Source: Micrasema longulum
Lineage: Eukaryota; Arthropoda; Insecta; Trichoptera; Brachycentridae
DNA length: 64,000 nt
Assembly: GCA_022494885.1 (NCBI GenBank)
Contig: JAGVSM010003716.1
Location: 26,428 to 90,427, forward strand
Direction: 5' to 3'
Below, one piece after another: positions 22,213 through 33,822 of this stretch. Under the pieces are notes generated by a model. The model was given only the letters and a program-made list of their open reading frames with translations. It was not told where the DNA came from and searched no databases. The stretch's first letter is position 1; each line of letters begins with the position of its first letter. The translations under genes were made by a program, and so were the position numbers.

Positions 22213-23148
22213 GGCTGTAGTCTGGTTAAACGAACGTAAAATTAGGAAATCATACAATTTTACCATTTTAAACCAATTTTTTTTTTAAATTGCGCAATAG
22301 ATAAAAACAATATTTAAAAAGGCATTTCTGCTAAAAAATATACTCAAAAGTTTTATGTAACTAAAATACTCGTACAATTACTTTTAGACCGGCAGATTAC
22401 GCCATTTCAAATTTACACTGAACTTAGGTATCTGGGATCTCAATGAAAACTAAGTACTGAACTATTTATTTTTTTTAATTTAAAGGTAATTGAACATGAA
22501 AGTGGCCAAAACCAAACTTATTTTTTTTGATTTTGAAAAGAAATACAAACATTTTAATTCACATGCATTTTTGTGACATTTTCCTTTATTTCTACGTAAA
22601 ATCATGCCTTTGGTAATACAAATCGTTTTCAGTAAGAACAGGTACGAAGATCATAAAAACGTAAATAAGATGTTGTTTTAAATTTAATTTTACAACCAGA
22701 ATTATCCTTTTTTTAAAAAAAAAGATAATACAATTCTATAAAAAAAGGTTCCAAGTTAAATATTTCAATATGTATTTTTTAGGTTTTACCGAATGTATAA
22801 CTTTACGTAGAAATAAAGGAAAATGTCACAAAAATGTATGTGATTTAAAACGCTAATATTTCTAATTATAAGAAATTTTAGTTCAATACTTAGTCTTTAT
22901 TGAGATCCCAGATACCTAAGTTCAGTCTAAATTTGAATTGGCGTAATCTGCCGGTCTAGAAGTAATTATATTTTAGGAACATAAAACTTTTCAGTATATT
23001 TTTACCAGAAATACTTTTAAAAATTATTGTTTCTATCAAATGATTTGTTTTTTATTTTTTTATTATTGCGCGTTAAAAAAAAAATCTTTTTAAAATGGCA
23101 AAATCGAATGGTTACCTAATTTTGCGTTCGTTTTACCAGACTACAGAC
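22213..23148. mobile_element. Long-terminal-inverted-repeat foldback element, 936 bp, TTAAAA flanks
   Basis: It starts GGCTGTAGTCTGGTTAAACG and ends CGTTTTACCAGACTACAGAC; these ends are inverse complements with few mismatches. The arms continue inward for roughly 360-400 bp: GACCGGCAGATTACGCCA with GGCGTAATCTGCCGGTC, GGTATCTGGGATCTCA with TGAGATCCCAGATACC, and TTTCCTTTATTTCTACGTAA with its complement near 22805. The loop is about 170 bp. The direct repeats TTAAAA (22207-22212 and 23149-23154) would fit a TTAA-targeting, piggyBac-type insertion or a foldback element. No transposase is encoded. Confidence 0.8.
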
Positions 23149-23154
23149 TTAAAA

Positions 23155-23904
23155 AGAGAACCCCGTACGTATGAAAACACGCTAAACATGGCTTTCCGAA
23201 AACCGTTAATCTATCACAACACATAATTGTATGGCTAATCTTAACAGCTGTTTACCAGAACCTTTAACGCAATGAGAAACTTTGAGATACAATTCAATGT
23301 TCAATTTCCCGTGGCTCTTCCTTATTATTACAAGTGTAATTGAGGTCACAATCACCGCTACTGCAAATTCCATCGCATCGATTAATTAAAATCTTGAGAA
23401 CAACTGCCAATTATTATCTCATAAGCCGGTAGGCTATGCATCCGGAGAAAATTAAGTTTCTATGTCTGCCCCAGCCACATTTTGAGGACGTTTATAAATC
23501 ACAAGCCCACTCAACTAATGTTAGTTTATAAAATTATATAACCACTTACCGACTTTTTATGTCCACCGCTTTCAAGATGTCTCTTTGTCAGGACACTCAT
23601 TGCACCAACATGCAAATACTTAAATGCACTTTTACAGTTACCATTACCGTTGATACATATTATTTACAGAAAAAAAACGCAATTTATAAGTAGAGTTATG
23701 GCACAATATTCACTAAACAAATTAGGCTTATAATATTTAGTAGTGCGTTGGAGAATTAGTTGGAAGTCAGGAAGGGAATGGGAGGTGGAAATTTATAAAA
23801 ATAATCAATTGTTTTTGTCTATGCGATTTTAAAAATCTGTTATAATTGAAGTAAAAATAGCTATCCAAATAATGATATACGAAAATACACTCATTTTTTT
23901 AGTT
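23155..23904. other. Repeat-free stretch, no gene found
   Basis: 23160-23560 is more complex and less A+T-rich than average, with no useful reading frame on either strand. It may hold regulatory DNA. The rest is ordinary A+T-rich sequence. Confidence 0.3.
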
Positions 23905-24308
23905 TAAGTATGTAGTGGTCAACGCGTTCGCCTACCATTTTTCCTTGATTGGCACCTGAAACGTAATACCTTACATTCAGATGACAAATAATTTAAATAC
24001 ACTGCGTTTGCTTTACGAATACTTAACGTGGGTGAGTAGTGATGAGTAAATACAATATTATTTTTTCATTTTATTTTAAATTTACAATGGTAAATTTTAA
24101 CAAACATTTTATTTATGGTTTTCCAAATTCTATTCTCGTGTTATATAATTTTATTTTTGTCGCATAACGTATATTAATAATTATAAGTTTGAGATCATTT
24201 TTATTCTAGTTTTAAGTACCTTTTATATTTTAACCTTATCTTTGTATATGACTGTACATTTCAATAAATTAAAAAATACAGTGTAACTAGGTGCGGAAAT
24301 GGGAATTA
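23905..24308 (+). repeat. SINE-1 copy, probably interrupted
   Basis: A decayed head (TAGTGGTCAACGCGTTCGCC) and body (GATTGGCACCTGAAACGTAA) occur at 23905-24005. A SINE-1 3' end (AGGTGCGGAAATGGGAAT) appears at 24290. The 240 bp between are A+T-rich and end in an AATAAATTAAAAAAT tail, suggesting an inserted LINE 3' end. Confidence 0.45.
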
Positions 24309-25849
24309 TTTTATTTATTTATTAATTAATTAATACAGAACATCATAAAATATTTATAAAGAAATGATTTGAATTAACAGAGACTTGAGTTAAAATGTCG
24401 ATATGAGAGGTACATTCATTTGCTAGGATAAGTATACGCTGTGTAGGTGAGTGTCAAAGATAGTTAGTTTGAGAAAGGTGACAATAATAAAGACTTTTTT
24501 TTCTAGTTCTACGAGTTGATACTTAGATTAATTAATCCAGGAGTTTGCAACAATCGAATTGAGAATTAATGATTTTATTTCAAAATATGAAGTTAGTTAT
24601 TCAGCCATCATAAAAAATGACGTTTCTACATAAAACAAAAAACGGAAAAAATAAATATTTTGTAACTCGGAGATTAGAAAATTCGTTGTGTGAAAAATAC
24701 TACAAAAGATAAGTATATTTTTATGCGACAGTATGTATAATGGTTTGTGCTAACGGAATTTATTAATTAATTTTAATAAATTTTACGTTATGTATTTAAA
24801 AAATATCATTTTCATCTCGTGTTTAGTAAAAAAAAATACAATAAAATATATTTTACTTCAACGAAAAGACGCTTCTAGCTAGAACCGCCGTTTTTAATTA
24901 GTAATTAAGTAAACGTCTTTCTTTTTTAATGTTAATATGTCAATTGATTCTACTCAACTAAATAAAATAGACGTTACTGGCCATTTACTGTTTTTCAAAC
25001 TAGTAACGCCGACCTAATAATCAATTAACTTCGAAATTACCAGCAGATCTTAAATTTTATTTAAAACGAGTAGGTACATTCTTTTAGATTTTTTTAAAAA
25101 CGGAATGGAAGAAAAAATAAGTATATTAATCAGTCTTTAATAATTCTCAGTCTTTAATAATTATGTAAGTCAGAACAGCCTTTTGTATTTAGTAATTTTT
25201 AAGACTTTTTGCAGTTTAGTCTCATTTTTAGTGAAAATGATAGGTTTGTGATTATTTTAGGAGGATAGATATATTTTTAGTGGATGCTTATTTTTTTCCC
25301 GATTCCGAATATGTGTTTAATTAATTTTCGAAAAAAATGTTAGATGCGTCCTTCTTTTTAATGACGACAGTATTGTCCTGCGATCCTCCGGAGTAGGTAA
25401 ATTTAAAGAATTTAACAATGACATGTAGTTAATTTATTCTATAGGAATATGAAATTTGAAATGAATGAATCTCAACCATTTTTGTTGAACTCTCAACATT
25501 ATTCATGTGAATTTTGTAAAAAGGGGACCTTATAGTAGAGTTGTACTCTAATTGGCTTCTTACCAAGGATACTCGTTTATGCAAGAGTTTCATTTCAATA
25601 GATTGACGGACAAAGAAGACAATTATATTCAGCTACAAAGAACTAGAAAAGCAACAAAAATTAAATAAAAATAAGTATATTCGACAAACATCATGGGATC
25701 CACGTTGAATAAAGTTATAAAAAATTTATTAAGTATTGTTTACATATTTTAAGTTCATTAGAAAAGTTATTTAATTTACATTCAAAATAGTTTAGATCCT
25801 GATTTTCGTTAGCAAATTTAATCAAATTGGCCTGGTCTGGCCTGGAAAC
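24309..25849. other. No gene identified
   Basis: A+T-rich. 24390-24560 shares short stretches with 56810-56950 (AAAATGTCGATATGAG, TTTTTTCTAGTTCT), so a diverged dispersed repeat is likely. No coding region seen. Confidence 0.4.
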
Positions 25850-26235
25850 CATTTTTTTTTTGAAAATTTATTTATTAACCTTTACAAATTATTACATTTA
25901 TTTTACAAAAATAATTTATAACTTTTTATTCAAACTCTGTTATTGATAATAATATTTTTTACATCTTTTGAAAAGTTTGTCCGAGTCTTTTATTTAGTTT
26001 TGTCTTGTAGTTTACAGTATAATTTCTGTCCCTGATTTATTAGTCTTGATTTTTCTTATCTCGTTTTGGAATGTTAAATGTGATATTGTTCTGATATTCT
26101 TGTCTTATGTCTATATTTTTTACAGTTTTTTCCTAGTTTTAGTTCTTTGTCTACAATGATGCCAGTGGCTTACTTATAAATAATTTTATAGATTCTAGTT
26201 GAAAAAGTTCATCAACTTTGAATTGTCTGGTTTTT
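25850..26235 (-). pseudogene. LINE C-terminal fragment
   Basis: Minus-strand reading gives VDELFQLESIKLFISKPLAS, then INQGQKLYCKLQDKTK and FSKDVKNIIINN in shifting frames. This is the usual end of an insect LINE ORF2 (helix, 'G-KLY--L', C-terminal helix). Heavily decayed. Confidence 0.5.
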
Positions 26236-26662
26236 TTAAAGAGTTCTTTAGTTAGTGTTATAACTGGTGTGCTCGCGATATTTTCGCAGTATACGCTTAA
26301 GATATTATAAATTAATGACTAGTTTGTTGTAAAATAATGAAGCAGAATATATTACAGACAAATTCGTTGTTTATTTGTTGTTGTTCTTTTCATTTGGAAA
26401 AAACGGTAATGTGATATATGAACACTTTGAGCACCGGCTTAATACACATAGAATTTACCCTGTGCCCGGTCCATTTTTGTGAAATTTTCTGCTTTGTGAA
26501 GGGTTTCTTAAAAGTGTCATAATCATAAAAATACTGGATTTAATCAATTGAAACCTCTCATATTTATTTAAAACGATTTAATTTTTTTTTGCCAGCATTG
26601 GCCTTTATGGAAAGCCATATTCCAATGTTCCCACATATACAGGGTTTCAATCCTTTTTTGTG
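26236..26662. other. No gene; shares a block with 1620-1760
   Basis: About 26255-26400 resembles 1620-1760 (TTTGTTGTAAAATAATGAAG here, TTTGCCGTAAAATAATGAAG there). Type of repeat unknown. Confidence 0.35.
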
Positions 26663-26887
26663 CTTTGTGTCCTAGAGCCGTGTTAACACGTGATTATAAT
26701 AACTAAGCGTTGTTTCCCGGTCACGTGTTTTCACGTAGTTTACAAGCAGCAAAAAAGTACTAATAAAAGTCACTGGAGTCAATGAAGTGCACTTTTTTAG
26801 ACAGCTGGTAAACCACGTGAAAACACGGAGCCGGGACACAGCGCGTGGTGATATAATCTAGTTTGTACACGGCTCCAGGATACAAAG
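26663..26887. mobile_element. MITE, 225 bp, about 80-bp terminal inverted repeats
   Basis: The left end CTTTGTGTCCTAGAGCCGTG pairs with the right end CACGGCTCCAGGATACAAAG. The arms continue through ACGTGTTTTCACGTAGTTTA and TAAACCACGTGAAAACACG. The centre is short. It encodes nothing. It contains several CACGTG-like palindromes. The superfamily cannot be set because no clear target duplication is seen. Confidence 0.75.
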
Positions 26888-27356
26888 TGTTAATACTAAT
26901 AACTCTTCAAGGAGTCCAATCCATGTTTCCTAAATCCAATCCATGTTTACTAAAATTAGAGAAACTCCAAAAAATATGCAATGAACTTATATGTCGACCT
27001 GTCACCTACAATTTTTTAAATTTTGGTAATAAAATAAAGTATTAAAAATATTGCATTAAGTGAAAGCCGAAGAATTTCTCTCTGCTGTATTGGATTCGTT
27101 CAACCTGGAATCTGGGAAAGACGTTTAAAACGACTTTGTTGGGAAGAAAATTGAAAAATGTACTCTCACTATAAACAGTTTTATTATAGGGTGGCAATAC
27201 ATGGTCCCTTTATATATCGTTTCGTTGTCGTTTCCTTCAGGAACAGAAATACGAAATGAAATAACGTTAAAATCCCTGTGATTGAAAATATCTACTAAAC
27301 GATGCAATTGCAATTGATTTATTTAAGTGCCTTTCACAATATAAAGCATACAATTT
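26888..27356. other. No recognised gene
   Basis: Open frames at 26863-27045 (+) and 27125-27313 (-) are short and show no family features. It ends at the 3' tail of the LINE on the minus strand. Confidence 0.35.
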
Positions 27357-27555
27357 TAATTTTATTTATTTTATTTTATTTATTTGGATAACCAACAGCT
27401 ATAATTATAACATATTTATGTAACAAAATAAATAACAAATAAGCCAATTACAGGTTTTCACAAGTAGCATCACAGTAAGTTAAAAAAGATTCTCGAACAT
27501 AAAATGAATAGTAATTAAATGTAAATTTAAAAGAAAGGAAAAAAAATACTACGAG

Positions 27556-30437
27556 TTATTTTGAAAGCAAACGCCGCACGTTATTAAGATTATTTTCAAA
27601 TAAATCTATGTTAAATGATTTATTTAGTACATTAAAATTATTAAAAGTTCGCCATAAATATGAATTTTGCCTATAATTAGATGAAACAAAGGGTATGTGA
27701 AGAAGAGGGTTATTTCTTAAAACTTTGGAAGGAACATTGATAGAAAGTTTGCAAAGTAGTTCAGGACAGTCGATTGAACCAGAGGCAATTTTAAGTAAAT
27801 AAATTATATCCGCTATTTCACGACGTTTTTGCAGAGGCAATAGGTGATGTTTTTTACATGTATGAATATACTGGTCGGATTTAAACTCAAGTTTCAACCG
27901 GAAACACATGAACTTTACGATTTTTTTTGAATATTTTCAATGCGTGATATCTGCACATTGTACATAGGATTCCATATTTGTGATGCATATTCTAAGTTGC
28001 TTCGCACTAATGTACAGTAAAGGATTTTAAGTGTCTTTGCCATAGTGAACGACGTAGAGCTACGCATAACAAAGCCAAGCGCACGCGATGACTTTTATGA
28101 TGCTGTCAACATGGGCGTCAAAAAGTAATTTACTATCATGGAAGACACCTAAATCCTTTACACATAATGAGCGTTGGAGGTTTTGACCCTTAAGCACATA
28201 GTTAGTACGTAAAAATTTTACTTTGCGACTAAATGTAATAACTGAACACTTAGAAGGATTAAGGTCCAAGCAGTTGGAGTTACAGTAATCCTCTAGACGG
28301 TCGAGATCTGACTGCAGATCAAAGACGTCAGCTGGGGTCTTGATTGTTGCAAAAATTTTCATGTCGTCAGCAAAACAAAGCAAACGCGAAGAGGTAAAGC
28401 ATTTATCAATGTCGTTAACAAAAAATATGAAGAGCAAAGGTCCCAGAAGAGACCCTTGAGGCACCCCGCTGGGGACCCGTACCCAACTAGAAATAAAATT
28501 ATTAACCACTACCGCTTGCGACCTTTTGTCTATATAAGATGAAAACCATCTGAAGAGGTCACCTCTAATACCGATTTTAGTTAATTTTTTAATAGTAATT
28601 TGTGATCGATTCGGTCGAAGCATTTACTGTAATCGGTGTAAATAACGTCTACCTGATGACCACCGTCCATTGAATCAGTAAGGTAATCATTAAGTAAGAT
28701 TAAATTTGAAATGGTAGATCTCCCTTTTAGAAAGCTATGTTGAGATGGACTCAGTGAGTTTTTAATGGCGGAATATAGTTGGTTATAGATTATTCTTTCA
28801 AATACTTTAGACACTATACACAGTTTAGAAATTGGTCTATAATTGGCAATATCGGTTTTAGGCCCTTTCTTGTGGACTGGTGTTATAAAAGCGGATTTCC
28901 AAATATGTGGGATTGTGCATTCTTTGAGAGATCTTTTGAACAGCAAAGTGATTGGTACACATATAGTACTAGCAGAATTTATGAGAAAACATGCGGGAAG
29001 GTGATCAGGTCCAGCTGATTTTGATGTATCTAGCTTTAAGAGTAGATTTTTTACATAGTCTGTGGTAATCACTATGGAATTAATATCTGAGGTATACACA
29101 TGAGACAAGGTAGATGAGGGATTAGTGGAATTTCTCGATTGGATACTAGCTGGATTTAGAAAAGTGGAGTAAAAATATTTAGAAAATGCGTTGCAAATTT
29201 CAATACCAGTGTTTACTCGCATATTACCTAATACAAGACTATTAGGAATACAGTTAGATTTGGATTTGGACTTCACATACGACCAGAAATTTTTTGGTGA
29301 GTCCTCGATGGACTTTTCCACGAAGGCAATGTAAGAATCGTGACAATCCTTTTCAAGATGTTTGATTCTATCACGTAATAATTTAAAAGTTATTAGATTG
29401 GAGTGATTGCCGTAAGTCTTATATTTTCTCAAGTATTTATCCTTTTCTTTAATTGCTTTTACTAGCGCGGGGGAGTACCATATAGGATATGAACTGTTCA
29501 AAGTCTTAACAGCGGGTACAAATTTATCTCTCAGATTTGTAAAAGTATTGTAAAAAAAGTTTACGGATTCGTCAAATGATCTAATTGAGAATTCAGTATG
29601 CCAGTCGATGTCAGAGATTGTACTATTTATTGAATCAAAGTTTGCTTTATTAAACAAATATTTAGTTAGCGGTGCAGGCTTTAGGTAAGTAAGTTCAATA
29701 AATTGAGCATTAATGAAGAGAGCATTATGATGCGGGTCAATAGGTACCAATGGGTCCATACATTCACTAACATTAACAATGTCATTAGAAATTACCAAAT
29801 CTAGGATCCGTCCGTGTTTATTAAAAATTCCATTAAATTGCGACAAGTTATGTGTATCCAATTCATCGATAAGTAGGTACTCATCGTGACTTTGAGCATT
29901 AGAAGGCAAGTATGAAACATTATCAGTTGAAAGCCACTTAATACCGCTCAAGTTGAAATCACCTATTATCAAATATTTGTCAAGCGGGTTATTAGAAATT
30001 GTCATATTTAACTTAGAGAAAAAATTTATCAATTGGTCGGAAAAGGAATTGCCTGATTTTTGTTCACATAGGTATAGAACACATAAGTGTAGTTTGGTGC
30101 GCGTACGGGTACCTGCGAGATTAAGAGATAGTGTTAGCCACAGATCTTCAGCGCTGGAGTTGAATGTCGGCTGGGCAATAGCTGATATTTCTTTACGTAC
30201 CGCTAGGAGAACACAGCCGCCCCGCGACTGTCCCGTTGCCGTGTAATCCCGATCGCGACGCCAAACCATATAGCGGCTGTCAAATAGTTCACTATCGGAA
30301 ATGTTGTCGTTTATCCACGTTTTGGATAGAGCTATAATATCGTAACTAGATATGCTTAAATTACGTTGGAATATAGTAGTCTTAGAACGTAATCCCCTTA
30401 CATTCTGGTACAGTATATTTAAGTTGGTGTTAGCCAT
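27556..30437 (-). pseudogene. LINE ORF2: APE endonuclease + reverse transcriptase, three frame breaks
   Basis: From ATG at 30437 (MANTNLNILYQNVRG) the APE-type endonuclease shows QNVRGLRSK (about 11-19), GDFNL (159-163), LDLVISN (212-218) and DPHHNAL. The RT begins near residue 500 (PVHKKGP, NYRPIS) and reaches DYSKCFDRIDH near 606. A one-base A-run deletion near 28588 moves the frame to 28623-28060, which holds GVPQGSLLGPLLF and the catalytic CFADDMKIF (FADD at 28363-28374). A second break in an A-run near 28100 and a third in an A8 run near 27925 lead into the C-terminus ending RRLLSK at 27556. In the endonuclease the usual catalytic Glu of the 'TETW' motif reads Lys (ALSKTW), which should harm nicking. 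Function when intact: target-primed reverse transcription in the nucleus. Confidence 0.88.
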
Positions 30438-30809
30438 AAGAAAGATCGTAAATATTAATTAACATAATTATGAAACAAAATAAAATAGAAACATGTGAGT
30501 ATTGATTCCGAAGATTACCGGTACGTAGTTTAGGCAGAAAAAAATAAATGTAATGTGTTAGAGCGGGCGAGCGGATATAATTTGCAATAAATGTGCGAAT
30601 AAAAGAGACATAAAGATGTAGATACTTGCGTTGTAGATAAATAAAGTTAAATTGTAAGTAAACATATGAGTATATAATAATATAATAAAGCGAGCGTTTG
30701 CTTTCGAAAACAGGGGTTACAAACATATTCAAAACAATCATTGACAGTAATGCGAGTACATAAAAAATACATAAGGAAAGTGCGAGCAATATAAATAATA
30801 ATAAACATA

Positions 30810-31151
30810 TTAAACGAACTTGTTTAAATCGGTCTCAGTGTTTATAATGTGGACACTCGAAGTATCATTCAATCTTGCATGAATTTTGCCATATTTTACC
30901 CAAATATACTTATATCCCTTTTCATCCTTCAACTTGGATTTGGTCATCGTAAGGAGTTTCTTGGTCAACGGAGTCAGATGGTCGTTTATATATATTCGAT
31001 TGGTCGAATGGAAGCCTAAATCGTTAGCTGATAAGTTTTTCATGGCGCGAGCGGCTGATGTGAAATCTTCCTTTAAATATCGATTAATAAAACTCACTAT
31101 TATTGACTTCTCTTTAGACTTCTCTTCTTTTAATGAATCAATATTTAAAAT
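30810..31151 (-). pseudogene. LINE ORF1 C-terminal part, FP25K-like domain
   Basis: The open frame runs from just after a stop at 31154 to TAA at 30810. It contains SIIVSFINRYLKEDFTSAAR, then RIYINDHLTPLTKKLL, GYKYIWVKYGKIHARLND and INTETDL. 'YIN-HLT', 'GYKY-W---GKI--R' and 'T--DL' match the baculovirus FP25K-like domain known from ORF1 proteins of insect LINEs, thought to bind nucleic acid. The N-terminal coiled coil and start codon are missing or out of frame. It lies 372 bp upstream of ORF2 on the same strand. Confidence 0.75.
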
Positions 31152-31346
31152 TTACAGATCAAATAAGAGAACAACACCAAAAGTGCACTTTGGACATGGT
31201 GGTGTTTGCATCCCCTTTAACTCTGTATGTAATTTATGCATTTTTTCGTTAATACTATGTAAACTTTTTCTTCTTAATGTTTTAATTTTAAGAATTGGTT
31301 TGCAGCAAAATCCTACATCTCGTCCTCCGTTGGTCTCTATTCTCTG

Positions 31347-31380
31347 AAAAGTTACATCGAAATATTTCGATGTAACTTTT
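31347..31380. repeat. Perfect 34-bp palindrome
   Basis: AAAAGTTACATCGAAAT is followed immediately by its exact reverse complement ATTTCGATGTAACTTTT with no spacer. It sits at the 5' edge of the LINE remnant. Confidence 0.95.
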
Positions 31381-31943
31381 TTTCTGAATAAACTTTTTTT
31401 TTAAAAAGTACGAAATAAAAAAACTTATAAATAAACATATACATTTTTGTGCTGTATGGTTAAAAAGTTTGATAGAAAATTTCAGCGAAAAAATGAGATA
31501 TTCCGCTAACTATATTTAAAACGATATTTGAAACGTCTCCAGGCTGTCGCAAAATACATTAGTCGTGAAGAAATATCGTTTCTATTATATATTAACAACG
31601 TATTGAAGAAGGGTTGACATTTTTATTGGCTCCACAGCTCGGAACGTCACACTTATGGATATCTACCTTACTCATAAAAAGGATTCTCAGTACTGTATCT
31701 CGGGTGATGAAAGGGGTAGGTTCGATTCGAAATTTTACGGTATATTTTTTTTGGATATTTATCCGAATAACAAAAAATCTACCCTTTAAAACGCGTTTTC
31801 AGGGGTAAAGAATTGAACAAATTGTAAAACCTGATTTAATAAATTTTTCAGGTCTGATTATAAACGATGGGTCTCAAACTGCTAATTAAATGATTAAATT
31901 TATTTAAAATGTGTTATTATCTTAAAATATATATATTTACCTA
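31381..31943. other. No gene identified
   Basis: A+T-rich; the open frame at 31614-31808 shows no family features. Confidence 0.35.
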
Positions 31944-32638
31944 ATGACCCGACAGACGTTGTCCTGCTCAAACGTTGACTTGCCTTGGAAAAATCCTTTT
32001 TATTGATAAGTAGGTACCTAGGTATTTGTTTGTGATAGAATTCCAAAACTAAAAATTGTTAATATTAAAATCTTAGATTAAAATATAAAATTTAAGTAGG
32101 TACTAGTTTATCGTTGAATTCCAAAACATAAAATAAATATTTTTTCAAATATGGCATTTTTTTTGCAAACGTCAAACTCCGGTCTTCTCACCAATAGAGG
32201 TTTGTACCTACTTATGTGGGAATATGATTTTTCAAAATGTATTGAATTTTATATTATTTTAGTATTACCAAAAATCCAGTAAAAAGAAATAAATGGATAG
32301 ATTTTTTATGGAATTTAAGGGAAAAATCTTTTTGAGATTCACAAAAAACAAATGCTGTTTGTAAACATTCAAAAACAAACATTTTTCAGACACAAAAAAA
32401 CATAATCTTTCCATTTTTTGTCAATGCATTCTCCTCGAATGCAACCCTGGTAGATCGATGAATAAAACATTTATGCTCTTTACTTTTTTTTTTACACATA
32501 AGATTGAAGATTTTAATATCTACGAACACGCACAGCGCAAAGATCTATATTTCTCTGAAAACCGCACGTAAATCGGTTAAGCCGTTTAGGAAGAGTTCGG
32601 TGACATCACACGTACAGAGGAATTATATATAAAAAGAT
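31944..32638 (+). repeat. Dispersed non-autonomous element, probable
   Basis: It begins near GACCCGACAGACGTTGTCCT and ends near GGTTAAGCCGTTTAGGAAGA, GTTCGGTGACATCACAC and an ATATATAAAAAGAT end. Blocks of this kind bound a repeat I remember from many insect genomes; this is recall, not a search. No coding capacity. Confidence 0.4.
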
Positions 32639-32862
32639 TAAATAAAATTCATTTTATTTTATAAAAATGCTTTTGAAATTTGCCTTACATATCATTTATA
32701 AGGATGACAGGAAATCACTTCAAAACAAACAGACCAGCCAGAGGCCAGCCAGCGCGCAGTGGTTTGTTAAAACCGAACTTTTCTGTGTAATACTGATTTT
32801 TAACATGCACGAAAAAAAATGTGAAGTACTTGAAATTTATTTATCTACTGAAAAGGAGTTAA

Positions 32863-33125
32863 TTAGACATTTTTTGAGACATAAGTCCCAACTCCATGGC
32901 ATAAAAGTTCTTTGTTAAGTTTGGACGTGTAATTTGTTGACAGACATACAAGTGTATCACCACAAATATTATATTGGGTCAGAAACATAACAATTTTAAA
33001 AATAAATATTTTACACGTCAATATGGTAAACAGCAAACTCAAAACATTCGGAAAATCATTTAAATATTTTTTTATAAAGTAACATTTATTGTATAGATCT
33101 TTAGGTATCAATATAGTTAAATCTT
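32863..33125 (-). repeat. LINE family B 3' end
   Basis: Inverse copy of about 43850-44085, with GTCCCAACTCCATGGC (inverse of CCATGGAGTTG), ACAAGTGTATCACCAC and ATATGGTAAACAGCAAAC in the expected order. 32639-32862 before it holds a short frame with no family feature. Confidence 0.6.
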
Positions 33126-33399
33126 GTTAGTGATCTTTTTCACTTCATATTATGTGTTTTTTGTAAATGTTTTACAATATTTATATATATTATTATGTAA
33201 TCTAACACCTAGTATGGCTCACTAAAACTATCTAAAAATGTGTGACTCATGCCCTTTAGTGCTAACTAAATTATAAGGGTTTATAAAGAATATAACATTT
33301 TATTGTCCTGTTTATTTTAATTACATAGGCAATGACAGCCAGTTTAGGGCACAAAATGGACTTTTTCGAAAACTTCAAGCTCTGGTTGAGGGCTAAAAG
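33126..33399. other. Spacer
   Basis: No gene or recognisable repeat seen. Confidence 0.35.
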
Positions 33400-33545
33400 T
33401 AGCATAGAATATTAACATATTACAACAGACATAAAGAAAATTTTACAGAAGGTAAATTAGAAGTTTAGGCATTCACAGGGCTTATGACCTGTCATTGATA
33501 TTTATTAAATATATCATTGAAATAATTCAATCAGATAAATCTCAC
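33400..33545 (+). repeat. FB fragment
   Basis: Blocks ATTAACATATTACAACAGA, GGGCTTATGACCTGTCATTG and AATAATTCAATCAGATAAATC in family order; the middle is lost. Confidence 0.65.
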
Positions 33546-33760
33546 CCGCAAAATTTGGAATAACTAAAAACAATATGGAATATTTAAAAATTATTTATTA
33601 CGTTCCAAGAAATCTAAAAATAAACTTTTTAGACCCCCCCTATCATATAAATATTGAAATTAAAATTCACAAAAAGAACATCGACCCACCCTAATACGTC
33701 GAAGTCAGATTGTTATTTAAGGCTGATTATATATTAGCTAGCTGAATTGCAAAACGGCTT

Positions 33761-33822
33761 CGTATTGTATAACGGCTGACCGACGATTAGTCGTATTGCA
33801 TTTAGGCTGACCGAATGATCAG
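33761..33822 (+). repeat. Two tandem 31-bp units
   Basis: Units 33761-33791 and 33792-33822 both start CGTATTG and share GGCTGACCGA at the same offset. A related GGCTGAT...CGGCTT lies just before, and CAGCCGTAATG follows. Confidence 0.6.

Larger units (their letters stand above)
27357..31345 (-). mobile_element. LINE with FP25K-type ORF1 and EN-RT ORF2, near full length but broken
   Basis: On the minus strand it has a partial ORF1 (31151-30810), an inter-ORF segment of about 370 bp, ORF2 (30437-27556), a 3' UTR and a (TAAAA/TAAAT)n tail at about 27357-27385. The layout is that of a jockey/CR1-like non-LTR retrotransposon of about 4 kb. The 5' end is degraded; upstream of ORF1 (31155-31345) frames are broken although a CPKC pair can be read. 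No target duplication was found. The open frame 30430-30789 is non-coding inter-ORF sequence. Confidence 0.85.

Noticed and set aside
30430..30789. 119-codon hydrophobic minus-strand frame
   Set aside because: Lies between ORF1 and ORF2 of the LINE, A+T-driven, no domain.
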